This document shows positions 11,994 to 22,366 of a stretch of DNA of 64,000 nt, piece after piece. The number at the start of each line of letters is the position of its first letter. Position 1 is the first letter of the stretch. Source of the stretch: Entophlyctis helioformis (taxonomy: Eukaryota > Chytridiomycota > Chytridiomycetes > Chytridiales > Chytriomycetaceae); contig JAHLKH010000081.1 in assembly GCA_025526915.1 (NCBI GenBank), positions 48,869 through 112,868 of the forward strand. Direction: 5' to 3'. The position numbers and the translations under genes were made by a program. The notes under the pieces are model-generated. The model worked only from the letters and a program-made list of their open reading frames with translations. It ran no database searches and was not told the DNA's origin.

Positions 11994-13121
11994 ATGACTC
12001 ACCACCCCGAGCTGCCCGACCTGTTCTCCCTGCTCGCCCCGCTGTCCGACCCGCAGACGCTCGCCTCCGGCACCCCGGCCCTGTCGTCCGCCGTGGCCGC
12101 CGTCGCCCACTCGCTCATGTGCGACCATCTGCTGCGCGTCCACCACAAGGACAGCCCCGTCCCGCCCGTCCTGCCTGCCAGCCACAGCGACGGCGACAGC
12201 GACGGCCCCTCCAACAAGCGTCGCAGAGTGACTGCTGAGCCGTCCATCTCCCCGCCAGCCGTGTCGTCGTTCCGTGTGCTCGAGCTCGAGTTCTACCTGC
12301 ACCACCCGTCTGCCCACCCCGACGTCTTTGCCCACAGGCAGCCCGAACAGCTGGTTCCTGGCCGCTGGTACTTTCACAGACAGGGCAGCTCGTTCCGCGG
12401 CGGCTCGCGCAAGGGCCTCGATCTGACCTTTGGCGCGTGTGCCTCGCCTGGCTCACTTGGTTCGCGTGGTGCCTCGCCCCCTGAACAGCCCGGCTCGACC
12501 CCGGAACAGCCAGACTCGCCCACGCTGCCCTGCCACGGCGGCATCCTGCTGCGGTCCGTGCAAGACTGCGACACGGGCGCCATCGTCGAGGGCCCGTCGC
12601 TGCTGGTTGACCTGATCCTCGAGCGCTCCGGCTGCACGTCCATCTCGCAGCTGGTCCATGACGTGTGGCGTGGCAACACCACCGCGGCCGCGTCGCCTCC
12701 TTCGCTTCCTCGCCCTGCGTCGCTGTACTTTGTCCGCGACGGCGAGCCTGCGCGCTCGGGGGACATCCACTCGTCGCCGCGCATCGGCCTCACCCTCAAC
12801 AGCAGCCTGAACCTGCACGCACGCATCGAGTTCCTGGCTGCGTGCTACAGATTCACGGCACAGACCCACCGGCTGCGCAAGGGCCGCCCCAACACCGTCG
12901 TCGGTCTGGCCCTGCAGCAAGAGGCGGATGGCCAGCCGCTGGATGTGCCGTGGATCGCTGGCGTGGCTGGCCTCAAGCCCGCAAAGGCCGCGCAGATCTT
13001 GGCCGCGTTCCGCAGCGGCAGGCATGCGCCAGACGTTGCGGCCGTTCTGGCTTCCAGGTCCGTGGCGGAGATACTGGGCTATTGCGTGTCGCATAGTTGC
13101 CGCGGATGTAGTCCAGCATAA
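11994..13121 (+). CDS. conserved protein of unknown function, single exon
   Basis: An uninterrupted 375-residue reading frame starting MTHHPELPDL, unusual here for lacking introns. A short N-terminal helical part and a basic patch (SNKRRR) precede a conserved-looking block at residues 97-150: VLELEFYLHH, HPDVFAH, GRWYFHRQGSSFRGGSRKGL, DLTFG. Next come GGILLRSVQD and EGPSLLVDLILE, then RIEFLAACYRF. I associate this pattern with an uncharacterised family found in fungi and bacteria, but cannot name a Pfam entry. Invariant-looking His, Trp, Tyr and Arg residues suggest an enzyme or nucleic-acid-binding pocket. It sits between two lipid-enzyme genes, sharing a divergent promoter with one and lying 49 bases before the next. 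That context hints at co-regulation but proves nothing about function. Confidence 0.65.
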   Translation: MTHHPELPDLFSLLAPLSDPQTLASGTPALSSAVAAVAHSLMCDHLLRVHHKDSPVPPVLPASHSDGDSDGPSNKRRRVTAEPSISPPAVSSFRVLELEFYLHHPSAHPDVFAHRQPEQLVPGRWYFHRQGSSFRGGSRKGLDLTFGACASPGSLGSRGASPPEQPGSTPEQPDSPTLPCHGGILLRSVQDCDTGAIVEGPSLLVDLILERSGCTSISQLVHDVWRGNTTAAASPPSLPRPASLYFVRDGEPARSGDIHSSPRIGLTLNSSLNLHARIEFLAACYRFTAQTHRLRKGRPNTVVGLALQQEADGQPLDVPWIAGVAGLKPAKAAQILAAFRSGRHAPDVAAVLASRSVAEILGYCVSHSCRGCSPA

Positions 13122-13170
13122 AAGCAGTCTTTTCCTCTCCACGGTCACCCTCCATCCCCAACAAACAATC

Positions 13171-14200
13171 ATGTCGCTGCCCATTGTCGGCTCGTCGCTG
13201 CTGATCACGCTCGCCATCGATGCGGGCATCCAGCTCGCCGCCTATGCCGTCTCGGCCATCATGCAGACCGAGCGCTTCTACGACCTGTCCGGCGCTCTCA
13301 CCTACCAGACCTGCACGCTCGTTGCGCTGCTCTGGCGCCAGGGTGGCGAGTCGCTCACACAGTTGTCGTTCCGCCAAGTCATTGCGGCCATCATGGTGCT
13401 GCTGTGGTCGACCCGGCTCGGCTTCTTCCTGTTCAAGCGGGTTCTTCGTGTTGAGGACAAGGCAAGTCTTTCTGGCCGCCTGCTTCTGTCTGCCTGTCTG
13501 CTTCTGTCTGTCTGTCTGCCTCTCTCCCTCGCCCCCTCTCGCCCCCTCTCTTTCCCACACCTCCGATGTCCACTCCCAATTTTCCGCCGCCTCAAACAGC
13601 GATCTGACCCAACCTGGACGCATTGTTTGCTGAAACACACAGCGCTTCGACAAGTACAAGACCAACCCGATCGCCTTCTTCATGCCGTTTGCCATCCAGA
13701 TCGTCTGGGTGTTCCTGACGGCGTTCCCCGTGTACATCATCCTCGGCAACCCGGGCAGCACGCAGCCGGCGCTCATGTGGTCCGACATTGTCGGCCTCAT
13801 CGTGTGGGCGTTTGGCTTTGCCGTCGAGATCACGGCCGACGAGCAAAAGAACGCCTTCAAGAACAAGCACCCGCAGGACTTTGTGTCGACGGGCATCTGG
13901 GCATACTCGCGCTACGCCAACTACTTTGGCGAGATGACGCTGTGGATCGGTGCGTTTATCCTGTGCGCCGGCGGCTTTGTCGACGCGTGGCAATGGGTGT
14001 CGATTGTGTCGCCGGCCTTTGTCATCTTCCTGCTGCTCAAGGTGTCGGGCGTGCCGCTCGCAGAGGCGAATGCCGAGAAGCGCTACGGCGCGCGCGCTGA
14101 CTACCAGGCGTACAAGGCGCGCACGTCTATGCTCATCCTGTGGCCGCCGCGCAAGGACGTGACGCAGGTTGCCAGCGAGGGTGCCGTGCAGCCCGCATAG
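13171..14200 (+). CDS. DUF1295 / steroid 5-alpha-reductase-like membrane protein
   Basis: A polytopic membrane enzyme of the COG3752/DUF1295 family, distantly related to steroid 5-alpha reductases and isoprenylcysteine methyltransferases. Exons 13171-13461 and 13643-14200 give 282 residues. The single intron starts GCAAGT and ends ACAG, a GC-AG intron; joining ...VEDK to RFDKYK in phase 0 fits the family. Several hydrophobic helices are visible (LITLAIDAGIQLAAYAV, FAIQIVWVFLTAFPVYIIL, IVGLIVWAFGFAVEI). The diagnostic C-terminal half is present: FGFAVEITADEQK, then GIWAYSRYANYFGEM, then YGARADYQAYKARTS. DUF1295 genes commonly sit beside CFAS, DUF1365 and FAD-oxidase genes in bacteria, as here. 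Its exact reaction is unknown; reduction or modification of an unsaturated acyl or sterol lipid is an inference. Confidence 0.88.
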
Positions 14201-14560
14201 CCCGCATAGCCAGCAGCATCTGCATGCATCGCGATTGTCTATTCAATGAACCTGTATCAGTACCCAGTCCCAATCCATGTCCTCGATGGTCACCAGTAAA
14301 CAACGAGCGTCTCCGCAGTGGTCGTCTTGCCGCCCAAGCCGCGGCAACCTCCGCGAGCCACATTCTTCCGCACGTTCCGCACGCTCGGCATGCTCCGCGG
14401 CAGTGATGATCTGAGCTGGGCAGCACGCAGCGTGCACCTTCCGCCACATCCACAATGTGAGTTTCTTACAGCTGCGAGCTGTCAGCCGCTGCCGCCTGAA
14501 TCCTGCAGCCTGCAGCTTCCCCGCGACGGACAGCGCACTCATGCCGCCCAACACCTGCAG
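14201..14560. other. intergenic / 5' leader region
   Basis: About 360 bases between the DUF1295 stop and the chosen start of the second CFAS gene. Open frames run through it, and another ATG lies at 14541, but none continues in frame with family-like sequence. I treat it as terminator plus promoter and leader. Confidence 0.35.
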
Positions 14561-16082
14561 ATGTCTTCCTGGTTCCAGCTGCCCAAGGCATCGGCGCTCT
14601 ACGAGCCCGTCCTCGACACCGGCTACGTGCCCGACTTTCTGCTGCGCCAGGGCATCCGCACGCTGCTCGCCAAGCGGGCCCGCTCGCTGACGTACCCGTC
14701 CGCCGCCGAGGCCGACGCCGCCAAGACGCGTACATTGCCACGCTCAAGGCCCGCGAGCAGATCGCCATCCACACCAAGGAGGCCAACGAGCAGCACTACG
14801 AGGTGCCGACCGAGTTCTTCCGTCTGTCGCTCGGCAAGCGGTTCAAGTACTCGGCGTGCCTGTTTGAGGGCGCTGACGCTGCCCGGACCCTCGACGAGGC
14901 CGAGACCGCCATGCTGGACCTGTACGTGCAGCGGGCCGGCGTCGAGGACGGCATGCGCATCCTCGATCTCGGCTGCGGCTGGGGCTCGCTGTCGCTGTAC
15001 CTTGCCGAGGTGTGTGTGTGCCTGCCTGTCTGCCTGCCTATCTGCCTGTCTGTCTGCTTGTACGAGTCCGCTGCTGACACCTGCCGGTTTCTCCACCTCC
15101 ACAGCGCTTCCCGAATGCCCGCATCGTCGGCCTGTCCAACTCGAGCACGCAGCGCGAGTACATCATGGGCCAGGCCGAGGCCCGCGGCTTCAAGAACGTC
15201 GAGATCCGCACGGGCGACGTGGCCGAGTACACCATGGCCGACCAGTGAGTTGCCGCCGCCATCTCTCTCCGCTCGTTTGTTGTGATCGCCTGTTCTGATG
15301 GTCGCGCATATTTCTCCGCATCGTATCGCATCGCTTGGCATCGTGTCACGCCGCGCCGCGATACGCCGATCTGCACGTCCACCCAACCGACCAAACCATG
15401 CCGCCGACAACGCAACCCCACGCAACGCCATGTCATGCCATGCACGCACATACGACCACCACCACCACGCAGATTCGACCGCATCATCTCCATCGAGATG
15501 TTTGAGCACATGAAAAACTACGAGTCGCTCTTTGCCAAGGTGTCGTCGTGGCTCGTGCCCGTGACCGGCCGCCTCTTTGTGCACGTGTTTGCCCACAAGG
15601 CCATGCCGTACGACTTCCGCACCGACGAGGACAACTCGTGGATGGCCAAGTACTTTTTCACCGGCGGCACCATGCCCAGCCAGGACCTGTACATGTGGTT
15701 CCAGAAGGACCTCGAGGTGCTGCAGCGCTGGACCATCAACGGCAAAAACTATGGTATGTGTCGAGGGATCGCTGTCCATCTCTCTGCGTGTCTGTCTGCA
15801 TGTGTGCGCGTGTGTCGATCCCTCGCGTCGTTTACTGTTGACGCCAACTCACACACACACATGCACACCAACACAGGCCAAACGTCGGAAGAGTGGCTCA
15901 AGCTCATGGACGCCAACAAGGCCAAGATCATCCCGCTGTTTGAAAAGGCGTACGGCTCGCTGGACCAGGCGTACCTCTGGTTCCACCGCTGGCGCCTGTT
16001 CTACCTGTCCGTTGCCGAGACGTTCAACTACAACAACGGCGAGGAGTGGTTCGTCGTCCACTACCTCTTCAGACGCAAGTGA
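14561..16082 (+). CDS. CFAS-family methyltransferase (copy 2), with a one-base frame break
   Basis: A second SAM-dependent acyl-lipid methyltransferase, divergent from the first. It starts MSSWFQLPKASALYE. Exons: 14561-15009, 15105-15244, 15473-15753, 15877-16082. Seen in order: IRTLLAKRARS, QHYEVPTEFFRLSLGKRFKY, the SAM loop MRILDLGCGWGSLSLYLAE, FDRIISIEMFEHM, and the C-terminal WRLFYLSVAETFNY. The SAM loop and the FDRII segment meet exactly across the introns. The reading frame breaks once: sequence up to 14720 is in one frame and sequence from about 14730 (YIATLKAREQIAIHT) in another, as if one base were missing. With that base the exons sum to 359 codons. The rest of the protein is intact, so I read this as a functional gene with a consensus error. 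It belongs to the CFAS type near plant and coclaurine-N-methyltransferase-like enzymes. Confidence 0.85.
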
Positions 16083-16212
16083 TGGCCCCTCCCTTCCTTC
16101 TCTCTCACTCTTTTATTACACTTGGTCGTCGGAATGAACCCCTGCATTAATGCATACAAGCGGTCGACGGCAACACGAAACACACACTGCGCACAAAAAG
16201 GATCCGTTTATA

Positions 16213-16247
<35 letters not shown>

Positions 16248-16248
16248 G
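16213..16248. repeat. (GA)n microsatellite
   Basis: A GA tract broken once by GG lies just downstream of the FAD-oxidoreductase stop codon, in the convergent gap between it and the second CFAS gene (16083-16261). Confidence 0.8.
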
Positions 16249-16261
16249 ACAAACACACAAC

Positions 16262-18336
16262 CTAGATGCCCTGCAGAAGCTCAGAGCCAAAGTACACGGC
16301 AGCCATCGCAATCGAGAGCAGCACGGCAAACACAAGCACGTCGAGCGTGCCGTCGCGCTTGCCCTCGGCCTCGACCTCGGACTGCGGCGTGTGCGCCACG
16401 TACTTGGGGGCCGGCGCCTCGTAGCGCGACACGCCGCGCGCAGCCAGCGCCGCCGGCGGCGGGATCGGCAGGCGTGCGGTCGGGTAGCCGCCGTTGAGAC
16501 GCACGGGGAACGGGCACTCGGCGCCGAGCGAGAGGGCGGCGAGCAGACCCGACGTGCAGCCGTCCTCGTGGAAACCGTAGTTGGTCCACGCGCCGCAGTA
16601 TGTCGTCGAGTGCTTGTTCTGGATGTCGTTGAGCGACTCTTGAGCGGCAATGGTCTGTTTTTCGGGGAGATGCGGAGTAGCGTGTCTGTTCATGTCAGTG
16701 CATGCCACAGACTCTACAGACACGCGCGCGTCTGTTTAACAAAGCAAGACAACTCACGTCAGGCGTGTACACGGGGTGCTCGTAGTCGTACGTGCCGAGC
16801 ACCGTCTCGGGCTTGGGCGGCACGATCGGGTTCATCGTCACAAACACCTTGCCAAACTCCTGGATGTTCACAAACGGTTGCAGACGGTTCATCCAGTACG
16901 TCAGACACATCGAGTCCGACTTGGACTCGGTCTTTTCTGTCGTGAGGTAGTTCCACGATGCCCACGCCTTGGTGCGCTTGGGCATGAGCGTGGCGTCGCG
17001 GTGCAGCACGGCCGTGTTCTTGGAGTACTTGATGGCACCCAGGATCTTGCGCTCGGCAGGCGTCGCCGACGTGCCCAGAATGCGCAGCGCTTGGTCCGTG
17101 TGCGTCGCAAAGATGACGTGGTCAAACGTCTCGCGGTTGCCGTTGGCGTCAATGAGCGTGACGGGACCCTGCGCGTTGGGATCCTTGGGACGCTCGATGG
17201 CGACAATCTTTGTGTTGGTGCGCACATCGCGCACCTTGGCCGTTGCCTTGTTGATGTACGTGCGACTGGAGCGAGCGACAGAGGGAAGGTCAGTCAGGTC
17301 GCGCCAAGCCAGGTCAGAGTTGAATGCAGACCAAGACACGATCAACGGCAACGCACCTGCCGCCCGAGACGGTGCGCCACTTGGGACGGCCGCCGATCTG
17401 CAGCATGACGTGGTTGCGCATGAAGCGCACGAGCGTGAGCAGCGGGAACTTGTCAAAGGTGAGGTCGGCGGGCGTGGACCAGATGGCGGCGGTCATGGGC
17501 AGCACGTAGTTTTCGTAAAAGAACTTGGAGTAGCCGTGCTCGCGGAAGAATTCGCCGAGCGTCTGGCGAGCGAGCGGGTGGTCTGCGGGAAGGCGGGTGG
17601 GCGGAGCGAGCGGGTTGGTGGATAGGCGAGACGAGCGAGCAGGTCAGCACGACAGATCTGGATGGGCTCGGCACTGTGGTGCACACATGGATGCCATTGG
17701 CGATCGATCGACGCCGAGCGTCACAGTGACGCACGCAGCGACAGGCAGACAGGCTGATGGGGCTGATGGACATGAAGATAGATGGACAGGCAGGCAGGCA
17801 GACAGATGGGCAGACGACGCACTCTGAAAGTCCGAGACGCTGTCCTCGCTCTTGACCTTGCCCTTGTCGTCAAAGACGAGGCGGTCGGCCTCCATGGCGA
17901 GCTTCTTTGCGTGGGCGTGGAAGCGGAAGCAGTCGTACAGGATGCGCCAGACGCCGCCCTCGGGCTGGGCAAAGGGCGACAGGTTGGAGCGCTGGGCAAA
18001 GACGGTGTCGAGGTTGTCGCCGCACCACTCGAACTCGCCGGCGTTGCGCGAGACGGAGAAGCTCATGTCGGACAGCTCGACCCGCACGCCGAGCTCCATG
18101 CAGAAGGCCAGGAAGTTGGGGTACGTGACGGGGTTGCACACGATGAAGCCCGTGTCGACGCCGACCGTCTTGGTGCCGTCGAGCGAGCGGATGTCGACGG
18201 TGTTGGTGTGGCCGCCGAGCGTGGGTCCGGCCTCGAGCAGCGACACCTTGAACTTGGCCGGGTCGTTGGCCAGCAGCCACGCCGCCGAGACGCCCGAGAT
18301 GCCGCTGCCGATGATGGCGACTCTGAGCGGTGCCAT
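16262..18336 (-). CDS. COG2907-type FAD/NAD(P)-binding amine-oxidase-like oxidoreductase
   Basis: A flavoprotein of the amine oxidase/protoporphyrinogen oxidase superfamily. Four exons on the reverse strand (18336-17823, 17582-17357, 17265-16758, 16654-16262) close exactly at 547 codons (546 residues). The N-terminus is a clean dinucleotide-binding motif, LRVAIIGSGISGVSAAWLL, followed by LLEAGPTLGGHTNTV. Middle blocks include VDTGFIVCNPVTYPNF, HPLARQTLGEFF, and the restored TVSGGSRTYINK junction. Later come FDHVIFATHTDQALRILG and the C-terminal CGAWTNYGFHEDGCTSGL. A C-terminal hydrophobic helix (LVFAVLLSIAMAAVYFG) should anchor it to a membrane. In plant cyclopropane synthases this domain is fused in front of CFAS; here it is separate, convergent with one CFAS gene and divergent from DUF1365. 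An acyl-chain desaturase-type or oxidase role is an inference. Confidence 0.9.
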
Positions 18337-18501
18337 GCTGGTGGTTGAAGGTGAAGTTGTGGTGGTTGTGGTGGTTGTGGTAGTAGTAGAAGGCGTCGCC
18401 CACGCGATCTGCGAGCGGCCCTTTTATCCGCTGCGTGCGCTGTGCACCGCGAGAATGTGCCGCGGGCACTTGCCAACAGCGGACTTTCTCCAACAAACAA
18501 C

Positions 18502-20578
18502 ATGACGTGGTCGCCCGAGCTCGGAGCCGCCGCGCTCGCCCTGTCCATGGCCGCTCTTGCGCTGCTGTCCGTGGCCGCCCGCCGCCGCACACGCCCACAC
18601 GCACGCACACAGACACGCACACAGACACACTCGCAGTCGCCACCGCCGCACAGGCTGTACCTGGCCACCACCACGCACGCCCGCTTCCGCCCCGTCCGCC
18701 ATTCGTTCAAGTACTCGCTCTTCTACCTCGGCTTCGACATTGACGCTCTCGACGCTGCCGAGCCCGCCCGCCTGCCGTCGTGGCTGTTTGCCCACAACAG
18801 ATCCGCGCTCGTGTCGCTGTGGGACGCAGACTACCTGTCGCCCACGTCGCACCCCTCGCCCCTCGCCCACCTCGGACCGCCCGCAGAGCATCCGCTCCAA
18901 GCTCACGGCCCATCTCGTCGCCTTTGGCTACTCGCCTGCCGACATTGGCCGCGTCGAGCTCGTCACCGTGCCGCGCATCTTTGGCCACGCCTTCAACCCG
19001 CTCAGCGTCTACTACGTCCACAAGCCCGTCTCGACAGATCCCTCGGCCGGCCCCTCCTCCACAGATCCCTCGGCCGCCAAGGGCATCTCAGACTCGCTGC
19101 TGCTCGTGCTCCTCGAGGTCAACAACACCTTCTCCGAGCGCCACATCTACCTGTGCAATCCCCACACCCGGCTGCCCAACACCAAGCCTGGCTACACCGG
19201 ATCCTTTTCCACCAACCGCTCCTTCCATGTGTCGCCGTTCAACAACCGCACAGGCACCTACGAGGCAGACATTGTCGACACCGACATGGGCAAGCTGGAC
19301 GTGCTCATCAATGTCAAGGACTACATCGACACGACCACCACAACGACAGCGTCGTCAGACGAGCCACTCAACAGCAACGACGCCAAGGGCCCGAAAGAGT
19401 CGACCATGCAGCCAGCCTCAAAGGCACACATCCATCTCATGGCACGCCTCTATGGCACGTCTCAGCCCTTGACCACTGGCGCGCTGCTGTGGACCCTGGC
19501 GGCCTTTCCGCTCACCGCGTTTCTGACGGTGCCGCGCATCATGTACGAGGCGATGCGTCTGGCATACTCAAAGGGCTTGCCCGTGTACCAGCGCCCCACG
19601 CCGTACGCCGGCAAGCAGGATGCCGGCCAGACCATCGTGCGCAAACTCCCCGACGCGTTCCAGCGGTGCGTGGTCTCTTCCCATCTGCTCTGCTCTGCTC
19701 TGTTGGTGCACGCCCTCACGCTCACTCACTCACTCACACGCTCGTCTTCCATGTATAGTGTGTGCCAGGATATCGTGATCCACCACCTGACGGCCCGCGC
19801 CGCACATACCGGCACATCCCTGCGTCTAGTGTTCCCCGACAACAGTTACACTCTGATCGGCTCGTCCTCCCCATCCACGACGAAGACGCCACCCCCATCC
19901 CTCTACATCTCGTCGTACAATGCGTTTATCCGGCTCGTCGTCTACGCACAGCGGCCCCTTGTCGGCCTGTTTCTCGCTTTCACGACCGGCGATGCATACG
20001 CCAGCCGGGCGGATCTCGGTGCGATCTTGGCTCTCCTCGGTGCATCGCCGCTGACGTCGCAGCAGCAAGTGGCACGCGCACACGTCGCTGCCTATCTTGC
20101 TGGTCAGCTGCCGTCGGACGCTGGCGAGCTCGAGACACACAACCGCCGCTACTACCATGCCGGTCGTGTTGACGCGAAACACGGCGTCGGCGCAGCAGCA
20201 GTAGCAACAGTGTGCGACGACAACAACAACGATAGGGACGGCAAGTGCGAGCTTGCCCCCATCGATGTGGCGGCCGACCCGTCGTGGCCCGCTGCGCTGG
20301 CATCGGGACTGTACCTGTATCGGCTCGAGGAGGGCTGGTTCAAGACCATCACAAAGTTTGTCGACAACGGCGAGCCGTGGCGCGTGGCCGTCCGTGCACA
20401 CGACCATGCAGCCAAAGTCTCCCAGTCGTTGACTGCGGCGGCGGCAGACGCGTTGACCGAGATGGACGAGTTGGACGAGCTGGACAGAGACGTGCGTGAC
20501 GAGGTCGGCTTGCTGGAACGCGAGCGTCGCCGTGCGACACACTTTATCGCCTGTGCTTCGCATGCCTTGAGCTTCTGA
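18502..20578 (+). CDS. DUF1365 family protein, with a one-base frame break
   Basis: Starts MTWSPELGAAALALSM with an N-terminal hydrophobic anchor and a Thr/Arg/His-rich linker. The family core follows: LYLATTTHARFRPVRHSFKY, FYLGFDIDAL, SLWDADYLS, then LVTVPRIFGHAFNPLSVYYV, LLEVNNTFSERHIYL and the C-terminal IVIHHLTARAAHTGTSLRLV. A GT-AG intron lies at 19666-19758. The frame shifts once between about 18870 and 18890 (one extra base, or two missing); correcting it gives 661 codons (660 residues), and both sides match the family. After residue 480 there is a longer C-terminal part (LYRLEEGWFKTITKFVDNGE). It shares a 165-base promoter gap with the FAD oxidoreductase, as expected for genes acting together. 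The biochemical role of DUF1365 is not established; it co-occurs with CFAS enzymes. Confidence 0.85.
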
Positions 20579-20766
20579 CCCGCCACAATATAGCATGCAC
20601 CGCTTGGTGTCGTTATGTGAATGTTCATTGGTTGCGGTGTCGGCCTTGCGGCTATGGAGACGGCAAGCAGAAAATGAATGACGGGGAAGAGGGAGAGAGC
20701 GAGAGAGGGAGTGGGAGTCACAGACAGAGGCACAATGGACGTGGCAGTGACCACTCGACCGAGTGT

Positions 20767-22100
20767 TTACATGAATTTGGATGCAATAATCGCCAGGATC
20801 AGGAATATCAAGAGCGCAATGATACCCGCACTGAGCAGCTTGTTCTCCTGCAGTCTGTTTGGCAAGGGCCGTGCCGACGCACAACGGTAAGCACGGGCGT
20901 CGGACGCGCCGCGTGGACAGACGCACGTTACCTGCGCTGCATCGACCGGAGCACGCCCTGGCTCTTGGCGATCCACGAGTCTGCAGTGCCAAGCTGGACC
21001 CCCCCGCAAAAAACAGCAGCATCAGCCAGGAAGTTTGCCAGCCGGTCGCCACAACACAGCAGCACTCTAACCAGCACACGCGAGAGAGGGGCTACATACA
21101 CGGTTCTGCGTGCGGACAATCTGCTCGCGCTGGGCAGACAGGTCAGCCAGCGTGCTGATGCCAATCTGCTCCGTCTCGAGCGCAACACGCCGCGCCTCTT
21201 CCAGCCGCCGCGAGCTGTTCTGCAGCCGCTCGGTGCCCTGCAGCAGCCGCGACCGCTGGTCCATGCTCGCCGCCTCGAGATCAATCGTCGTGGACGCGTT
21301 GCCGCCACGGCCGCCGAGCAGCTGGTCGCGCTCCGATGTGTATGCGCCGGCCGTCGTCTTCTTTTGCTGTTCATGCCCGCACGGTTGCGATGCGTGGCCG
21401 TGAGTCGCACGGCATGGATCGTGGATAGGGGGGACGTCGTGTGCATGGGCACTCACCGTGTCCTTTTTGAGCTTCTTGAGCTCCTCCTTGTACTGGTTCA
21501 CTCTTGGACCGACTGCGTTGCGCTGCGGCGGTGGTAGCGACACCAGCTCCATCTCCATTTGGCCAATCTGTCCGCCATGCCGATCGGCATGGATGTGTTG
21601 TTGTTGGTGTTGGTGGTGGTCAGTCTGTGTGCTTGTGTGTTGCCAGCAAGGGACGGACAGATCAGCGACGGATGCACAAGGCGGCAGACGACGCACAATC
21701 TCGTCGGCCTCTTCAAACTCGCGCTGCACTTGGTTCAGCAGCAGCTTGCGTTGCTCTGTCGAGTCGAGCCATGCCGGTCAGTCAGAGGGTTAGCAGGCAA
21801 GGCAGCTGGATGTGTGTGTGTGTGTGGCCGCCAGATCCACGATGCATGGCACAAGCACACCACATCAACCAAGCAGCAAGTGCGCCAGGGTGCTGTTTGT
21901 TGTCGCAGCAGGACGTGGACGCAGATGCCGGAGCAGCCCGACACAGGCGGACAGGCAGCCACACAGCCAGACAGGCACACGGTGCAGCATCGACGGCACG
22001 CACCGCCAGTGGCATCGGACAGCTGGCCGCCCAGCTTCTTGGCAATGGCATCGGCAAGCGTGCGGTACTCCCGCTCGTAGGTCTCAAAGATGGACGTCAT
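20767..22100 (-). CDS. VTI1: VTI1-type Qb-SNARE
   Basis: A v-SNARE acting in Golgi-to-endosome/vacuole fusion. Six exons on the reverse strand: 22100-22004, 21755-21697, 21567-21457, 21366-21100, 20993-20932, 20854-20767. They sum to 228 codons (227 residues), the normal VTI1 size. The N-terminal Habc part is seen in MTSIFETYEREYRTLADAIA and LLNQVQREFEEADEI, followed by GQMEMELVSLPPPQRNAV. The SNARE motif is SRRLEEARRVALETEQIGIS followed by TLADLSAQREQIVRTQNR, with the zero-layer Gln expected in the last block. A C-terminal tail anchor (SAGIIALLIFLILAIIASKF) ends the protein. The junction RSMQR-RLQENKLL across the last intron is typical of the family. The start is about 266 bases from the divergent DIM1 gene. 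Confidence 0.9.
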
Positions 22101-22366
22101 GTCGTGGAACTAGCCTGCGCATCGTGCCATGGCGTGCGAGTCAGCAGCCTGCATGCACCACCGGCAGTCTGCACGGCACGCATCTGCGGCATGCCACCAC
22201 GAGACTGCGGCGCTGCTGGTCGATCGGGTGGCCCTCGGCTGAGGGGTGGACAATCGACGCTCGAAATGGCCGGATGCCAGGCTGGTCACGTGTCTCCACG
22301 TGACTGGATGGCGGCCAATCAGCAGCGCACTCTCACGGGCACTCTTGCCTTGCACATCTGCGACGA

